Positions 60,630 through 64,000 of a DNA stretch of 64,000 bases are shown piece by piece. Every line of letters starts with the position of its first letter. Within the stretch, counting starts at the first letter, position 1. Source of the DNA: Candidatus Margulisiibacteriota bacterium. GTDB taxonomy: Bacteria > Margulisbacteria > WOR-1 > O2-12-FULL-45-9 > XYB2-FULL-48-7. Made by a program: the position numbers and the translations under genes. The stretch lies in the NCBI GenBank assembly GCA_041661965.1, contig JBAZTH010000002.1:124001-188000 (forward strand). The letters are read 5' to 3'. The notes under the pieces were generated by a model, which was not told the DNA's origin, did no database searches, and was given only the letters and a program-made list of their open reading frames with translations.

Positions 60630-60668
60630 CCTCTCCCACCATTTCTCATTACATTCGAAATGGTCCCC

Positions 60669-60740
60669 CCTCTCCATTTTCATGGAGAGGGTTATTAATT
60701 GTATTTATTTTTTCGGCCCTCTCCACGAAGTGGAGAGGGG
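60669..60740. repeat. pair of CCCTCTCCA palindromes
   Basis: CCCTCTCCA-ttttca-TGGAGAGGG (about 60669-60691) and CCCTCTCCAC-gaa-GTGGAGAGGG (about 60718-60740). They form two hairpins in the gap between the aminotransferase gene and pdxA. The first is followed by TTATTAATT and may act as a terminator. Likely an interspersed palindromic repeat. Confidence 0.7.
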
Positions 60741-60769
60741 GAACCCGAGCAAAGCGAGGGTGGGTGAGG

Positions 60770-61765
60770 ATGGATAGACCGATCATCGGGATCACCATGG
60801 GGGACCCGGCCGGCATCGGTCCCGAAATTTGCGCTAAAGCTCTCGCTTCGCAGGAAGTCCAAAGCGTCGCCCGCTGCGTCGTCATCGGCGACAGCGGCGT
60901 CTTGCGCCAGGGATTGCAAACCGCCAAGATCAAGGGGATCGAACTTCATTCCATCGCCGCGATCAACGCCGCCCAGTTCAAACCCAAAACTATCGATATT
61001 TTCGACCTGAACAACGTCGACCTTCCCAAGCTCAAGATCGGCCAGGTCTCAAAAATGGCGGGGAAAGCGGCCTTTGAATACATTGACAAAGCGATCGGCC
61101 TCGCCCTCGACCACCAGATCGACGCCATCACTACCGGACCGATCAACAAAGAATCGATCCGCAAAGCCGGGTTCCGCTTTGACGGCCACACCGAGATCCT
61201 GGCGGCCAAGACCAAGACCAAAAAATACGCCATGATGTTCGTTTCCGAAAAGCTCTGGCTGATGCTGGCCACAACTCATCTCCCCTTAAGCGCCGTCAGC
61301 CGCCACCTGAAGAAAAAGAAGCTGGTCGCCCAGATCAAAATGGCGCACGATTTCCTGCTGGCCGACCGGGGAAAGAAACCGCGCATCGGGGTCGCCGGGC
61401 TCAACCCGCACGCCGGTGAGAACGGGATCTTCGGCAAGGAAGAAATTAAGATCATTAAACCGGCGGTCGAAGAAGCAAAAAAAATGGGGATCGACGTCGA
61501 AGGGCCGATCTCCCCGGACGCGATCTTCTATCTCGCCAACAGCGGCAAGTACGACATCGTCATCGCCATGTACCACGATCAGGGACTGATCCCGCTCAAG
61601 CTCCTCTCCTTCAATCACTCGGTCAACGTGACCATCGGCCTGCCGATCATCAGGACCTCGGTCGACCACGGGACCGGGTTCAACATCGCCGGCAAAGGCT
61701 GGGCCAGCCCGGAGAGCCTGATCGCGGCAATCAAAGTCGCGGCCCACTTCGCCCGGAATAAATGA
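60770..61765 (+). CDS. pdxA: 4-hydroxythreonine-4-phosphate dehydrogenase
   Basis: Oxidation step in pyridoxal phosphate synthesis (DXP-independent of the PdxS/T route). Signature MGDPAGIGPEI at the N-terminus, metal-binding His in FDGHTEIL and HDQGLIPLK; 331 residues. I start at the ATG at 60770; a GTG two codons upstream is possible. Overlaps rsmA by four bases, a pairing also seen in enterobacteria. Confidence 0.95.
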   Translation: MDRPIIGITMGDPAGIGPEICAKALASQEVQSVARCVVIGDSGVLRQGLQTAKIKGIELHSIAAINAAQFKPKTIDIFDLNNVDLPKLKIGQVSKMAGKAAFEYIDKAIGLALDHQIDAITTGPINKESIRKAGFRFDGHTEILAAKTKTKKYAMMFVSEKLWLMLATTHLPLSAVSRHLKKKKLVAQIKMAHDFLLADRGKKPRIGVAGLNPHAGENGIFGKEEIKIIKPAVEEAKKMGIDVEGPISPDAIFYLANSGKYDIVIAMYHDQGLIPLKLLSFNHSVNVTIGLPIIRTSVDHGTGFNIAGKGWASPESLIAAIKVAAHFARNK

Positions 61766-62565
61766 CCCCGACCCTGGCCGAAATCACCCGCCAGCTCCTG
61801 ATCACTTACAACCGCTTTCCCCGCAAAAGGCTGGGCCAGCATTTTCTGGTCGATCCGCAGGTTATCGCCCGGATCATTGCCGCCGCCGAATTGGGCCAAG
61901 ACGACCTGGTAATCGAGATTGGTTCCGGCCTGGGGGTCGTGACCGCCGAACTGGCCAAAAACGTCCATCACCTGATCGCCGTGGAGATCGATCAGGAATT
62001 GATGAGCATCAGCAAAAAGGTCCTGGCGCCCCTCCCCAACATTAGTTTTGTGAACCAAGACGTCCTCAAGACCAGCCTGGCCGAACTCGCCCTTGGCCGC
62101 CGCTATAAAGTGGTCGGCAATCTCCCCTATTATATTACCTCGCCGATCATTGAAAAGATTCTGGAGGCGGCAGAAAAGCCGGAGGTGGCGGTGGTCATGA
62201 CGCAAAAAGAGGTGGCGGAGCGGATGGTCGCCGGAGCCGGGACAAAAAACTACGGCTCTTTTTCGATCTTCTGCCAGTTTTACGCCGAAGTTAAATTAAA
62301 CTCCCTCGTTTCGAAATCGTCCTTTCTCCCCTGGCCGGAAGTCAGTTCAGCCGTCGTCGCCCTTAAGCCTTATAAAACGCCCAAGTATGAAGTTAAGGAT
62401 GCCAAACTCTTTTTTGATCTGGTCCACGCCGCCTTCCAGCAGCGCCGCAAAAAATTAAGCAACTCCCTCAAACCTTTCGGGCTGACCAATTCACCGGTCG
62501 ATCTCAATCGCCGGCCGGAAACGGTCTCGATCGAAGAATTCGCGGCGATCGCCAATAGTCTTTAG
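61762..62565 (+). CDS. rsmA: 16S rRNA adenine N6-dimethyltransferase
   Basis: KsgA/RsmA dimethylates two adjacent adenines in the 3' end of 16S rRNA using SAM. Motif I VIEIGSGLGVVT (near residue 50), the acidic VEIDQELM and the catalytic NLPYYIT (near residue 118) are intact; 267 residues. The start overlaps pdxA (ATGA) and the end overlaps the convergent orphan gene by four bases. Confidence 0.96.
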   Translation: MTPTLAEITRQLLITYNRFPRKRLGQHFLVDPQVIARIIAAAELGQDDLVIEIGSGLGVVTAELAKNVHHLIAVEIDQELMSISKKVLAPLPNISFVNQDVLKTSLAELALGRRYKVVGNLPYYITSPIIEKILEAAEKPEVAVVMTQKEVAERMVAGAGTKNYGSFSIFCQFYAEVKLNSLVSKSSFLPWPEVSSAVVALKPYKTPKYEVKDAKLFFDLVHAAFQQRRKKLSNSLKPFGLTNSPVDLNRRPETVSIEEFAAIANSL

Positions 62566-63311
62566 CCGACCTGGCGGCGGCGGGGCGAACAAAAATTAGC
62601 AAAAACTCTCGCCTGAACTTGCGGCTCCCTTAACTCGGGAAAAAACTGCAGAGAGCCGAAAAGGAATTTGAAAACAGTGTAAAAATTAAGTTCGATCAAG
62701 GGCCCGCGGCCGTCGCGGCGCAAGATTGTTTCGTCATCAACATTGATCCTGAACATTCCGATCTCCCCCTGATCATGGGCAAGCGATAAATACTTAGTAT
62801 ATTCGTTTGGCTGCCGCGCGTAATCGATCGGGGATTCAACCCGCTCCGAATAATATGTTAAAGCCAGCGGGATCGCCGCGTAAAGGGGCTCATTTTGTTT
62901 AAGTTTTATCTGAATAGCCGAAACAATCGTCCGGAAAAGACAAAAGTCCAGGTTCCCACCGCCAAAGATGATCTGATTAAAACCGGGGCCGGCAATCCCT
63001 CTTTGAGCGGCTGGAAATAAAGGGGAGAGAGCATCGGCAAAGCGCTGTTGTCCGGGAGGAAGAGTCGGATCGTCCAAGCGGCCCGACCAGGAAAAGACCT
63101 TAACGTCCGCCGCCGTATTATTACCGACCAGCGGCAAGCGCGACCCTTCCAGCAGGAGCGAGGCGCGTCGTTCAAAAGGCCGGCCGCCGGCAAACGCGGC
63201 ATCCTGAAGGTCCCAAAGTTTGCCGCAATCCGGCAAACACCCGGCGGTTGGCGTCAGGTGGGTCAAAACAAGCGTTCTCGGTTTCGGCGATAGCCTGGTA
63301 GAAATAACCAC
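62562..63311 (-). CDS. hypothetical protein, 249 aa, orphan
   Basis: No family recognised. Soluble; a CLPDCGKL segment near residue 25 and a central hydrophobic FNQIIFGGGNLDFCLFRTIVSAI stretch are the only notable features. The start is a GTG at 63311, four bases from the -10 of a sigma-28-like promoter, so either the message is leaderless or the true start is further in. Grouped with the orphan regulon by its promoter. Confidence 0.6.
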   Translation of the reverse strand: MVISTRLSPKPRTLVLTHLTPTAGCLPDCGKLWDLQDAAFAGGRPFERRASLLLEGSRLPLVGNNTAADVKVFSWSGRLDDPTLPPGQQRFADALSPLFPAAQRGIAGPGFNQIIFGGGNLDFCLFRTIVSAIQIKLKQNEPLYAAIPLALTYYSERVESPIDYARQPNEYTKYLSLAHDQGEIGMFRINVDDETILRRDGRGPLIELNFYTVFKFLFGSLQFFPELREPQVQARVFANFCSPRRRQVG

Positions 63312-63315
63312 GAAT

Positions 63316-63343
63316 ATATATCGCCATTTTCAGGAGAATATTT
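63316..63343 (-). promoter_or_regulatory. sigma-28-like promoter (AAATAT-N14-CGATATAT)
   Basis: Minus strand: CCTGAAATAT (AAATAT at 63338-63343) and CGATATAT (63316-63323), 14 bp apart, at the very end of the upstream propeller gene. Confidence 0.6.
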
Positions 63344-64000
63344 CAGGATTTATTATATTTGGCGATATACGAGACGCTGACCCCGCCCGCTTTAGAAAAG
63401 TCGCCGCCGACATAAATATTGCCTGAAGCGTCAAGCGCGACCGCCCGGACCAGGTTCCCGTCCAAACCGCCGCCAAAAGCTTCCCAGGTCGCGCCGTCGT
63501 AGGCGGTCAGGCCGTTAACGGTCACACCACCGGCCGTCGCGAATTTTCCCGCCACGTAGACTTTTCCCAAAGAATCGGCCACCAGCGCGTTAACGCTGTC
63601 GCCGACCGCCGTTCCCACCGCCAGCTGTTCCCAGCTGGTCCCATCCCAGCGAGCCATGATCCGTTTATCGCTGGTATCGATCAGCGCGCCGGCGGCAAAA
63701 ACATTGGTGGTCACCGTCACAGTGGCGTTAATATAATAATCGCGGCCGGAGGATAAATCACTCCAGCTCGCCCCGTTCCAGCGGGCGATCCGTTTGGCGC
63801 TAACCCCGGAAACGGTATTAAGAAAGGCCCCACCGGCAATAAGTTTATAAGTCGCGTCATAACTTAACGAATGAACCGGACTATCGGTCCCGCCCGCCAG
63901 GTTCCGCCAAGCGAGGCCGTCCCATTCCGCGACATTCTGCACAATGGTCCCGCCGGCGGAAGTAAAAGAGCCGCCGACATAAAGATTGTCGGAGGGATCG
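63343..64000 (-). CDS. beta-propeller repeat protein, C-terminal part (runs off window)
   Basis: The frame is open to the window edge, so the 5' end lies outside. Repeats of about 45-50 residues follow the pattern A-WDG-SW--L--G-----V-AL--D--G-VYVGG-F--AGG, for example MARWDGTSWEQLAVG, VYVAGKFATAGG and IYVGGDFSKAGG. Such proteins are usually exported or surface beta-propellers of low-complexity repeat type. The signal peptide cannot be checked. Its stop overlaps the -35 of the next promoter. Confidence 0.88.
   Translation of the reverse strand, partial: DPSDNLYVGGSFTSAGGTIVQNVAEWDGLAWRNLAGGTDSPVHSLSYDATYKLIAGGAFLNTVSGVSAKRIARWNGASWSDLSSGRDYYINATVTVTTNVFAAGALIDTSDKRIMARWDGTSWEQLAVGTAVGDSVNALVADSLGKVYVAGKFATAGGVTVNGLTAYDGATWEAFGGGLDGNLVRAVALDASGNIYVGGDFSKAGGVSVSYIAKYNKS

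Overview
This window looks like chromosome from a free-living, uncultured-type bacterium of roughly 50% G+C. The gene mix is type IV pili, LonA, ClpP, GTP-type PEPCK, a sigma-54 circuit and leaderless-looking promoters, with many large genes that match no family I recognise. A candidate phylum such as Margulisbacteria/Saganbacteria (WOR-1) would fit, but that is a guess from gene content.

Layout. 0-3.1 kb: end of a type IV pilus operon (major-pilin-like start, pilC, a GxxExxY gene), then metG. 3.4-5.3 kb: an orphan large protein. 5.3-16.7 kb: one long, tightly coupled minus-strand operon, argF-argG-two 7TM sensors-argH-ndk-two TPM proteins-lemA-pepA-exported protein. 16.7-38.0 kb: the most unusual part, with two Ser/Thr kinase-like genes, each divergent from orphan genes, and six orphan proteins including one of about 3,060 residues. 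38.1-45.6 kb: tig-clpP-lon-lipoprotein, pckG and a DtxR-family regulator. 45.7-49.4 kb: three orphan or exported proteins. 49.6-54.2 kb: tRNA-fMet, rpoN, an NtrC-type activator, then a sigma-54 promoter driving a small gene and a catalytically degenerate NtrC paralogue. 54.2-56.0 kb: an AT-rich island built around an intact tRNA-Leu and several broken tRNA-Leu copies carrying palindromes. 56.0-62.6 kb: S1-domain protein, FtsB-like protein, pilD, pilT, lipA, aminotransferase, pdxA, rsmA. 62.6-64 kb: an orphan and a truncated beta-propeller gene.

Main observation. Nearly every orphan gene, and both kinase genes, carries the same bipartite promoter: AAGTTT or AAATTA-like, then exactly 14 bp, then CGATAWAT-like. 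No housekeeping gene here has it. It resembles sigma-28/SigD promoters. Three of the largest genes also share a 10-base box CCCTCTTCCC just upstream of the -35, and a leader hairpin with GCCTGT in or beside its loop; two of those leaders then carry an intrinsic terminator whose bases can pair with GCCTGT. Together with a domain shared by one kinase and the giant protein, this suggests a co-regulated, undescribed system of giant proteins and Ser/Thr kinases. Its function cannot be read from the sequence.

Other notable points: trigger factor lacking its PPIase domain, a DtxR-like regulator that has lost its metal ligands, frequent leaderless-type promoters, and palindromes inserted at the same D-loop position in broken tRNA copies.
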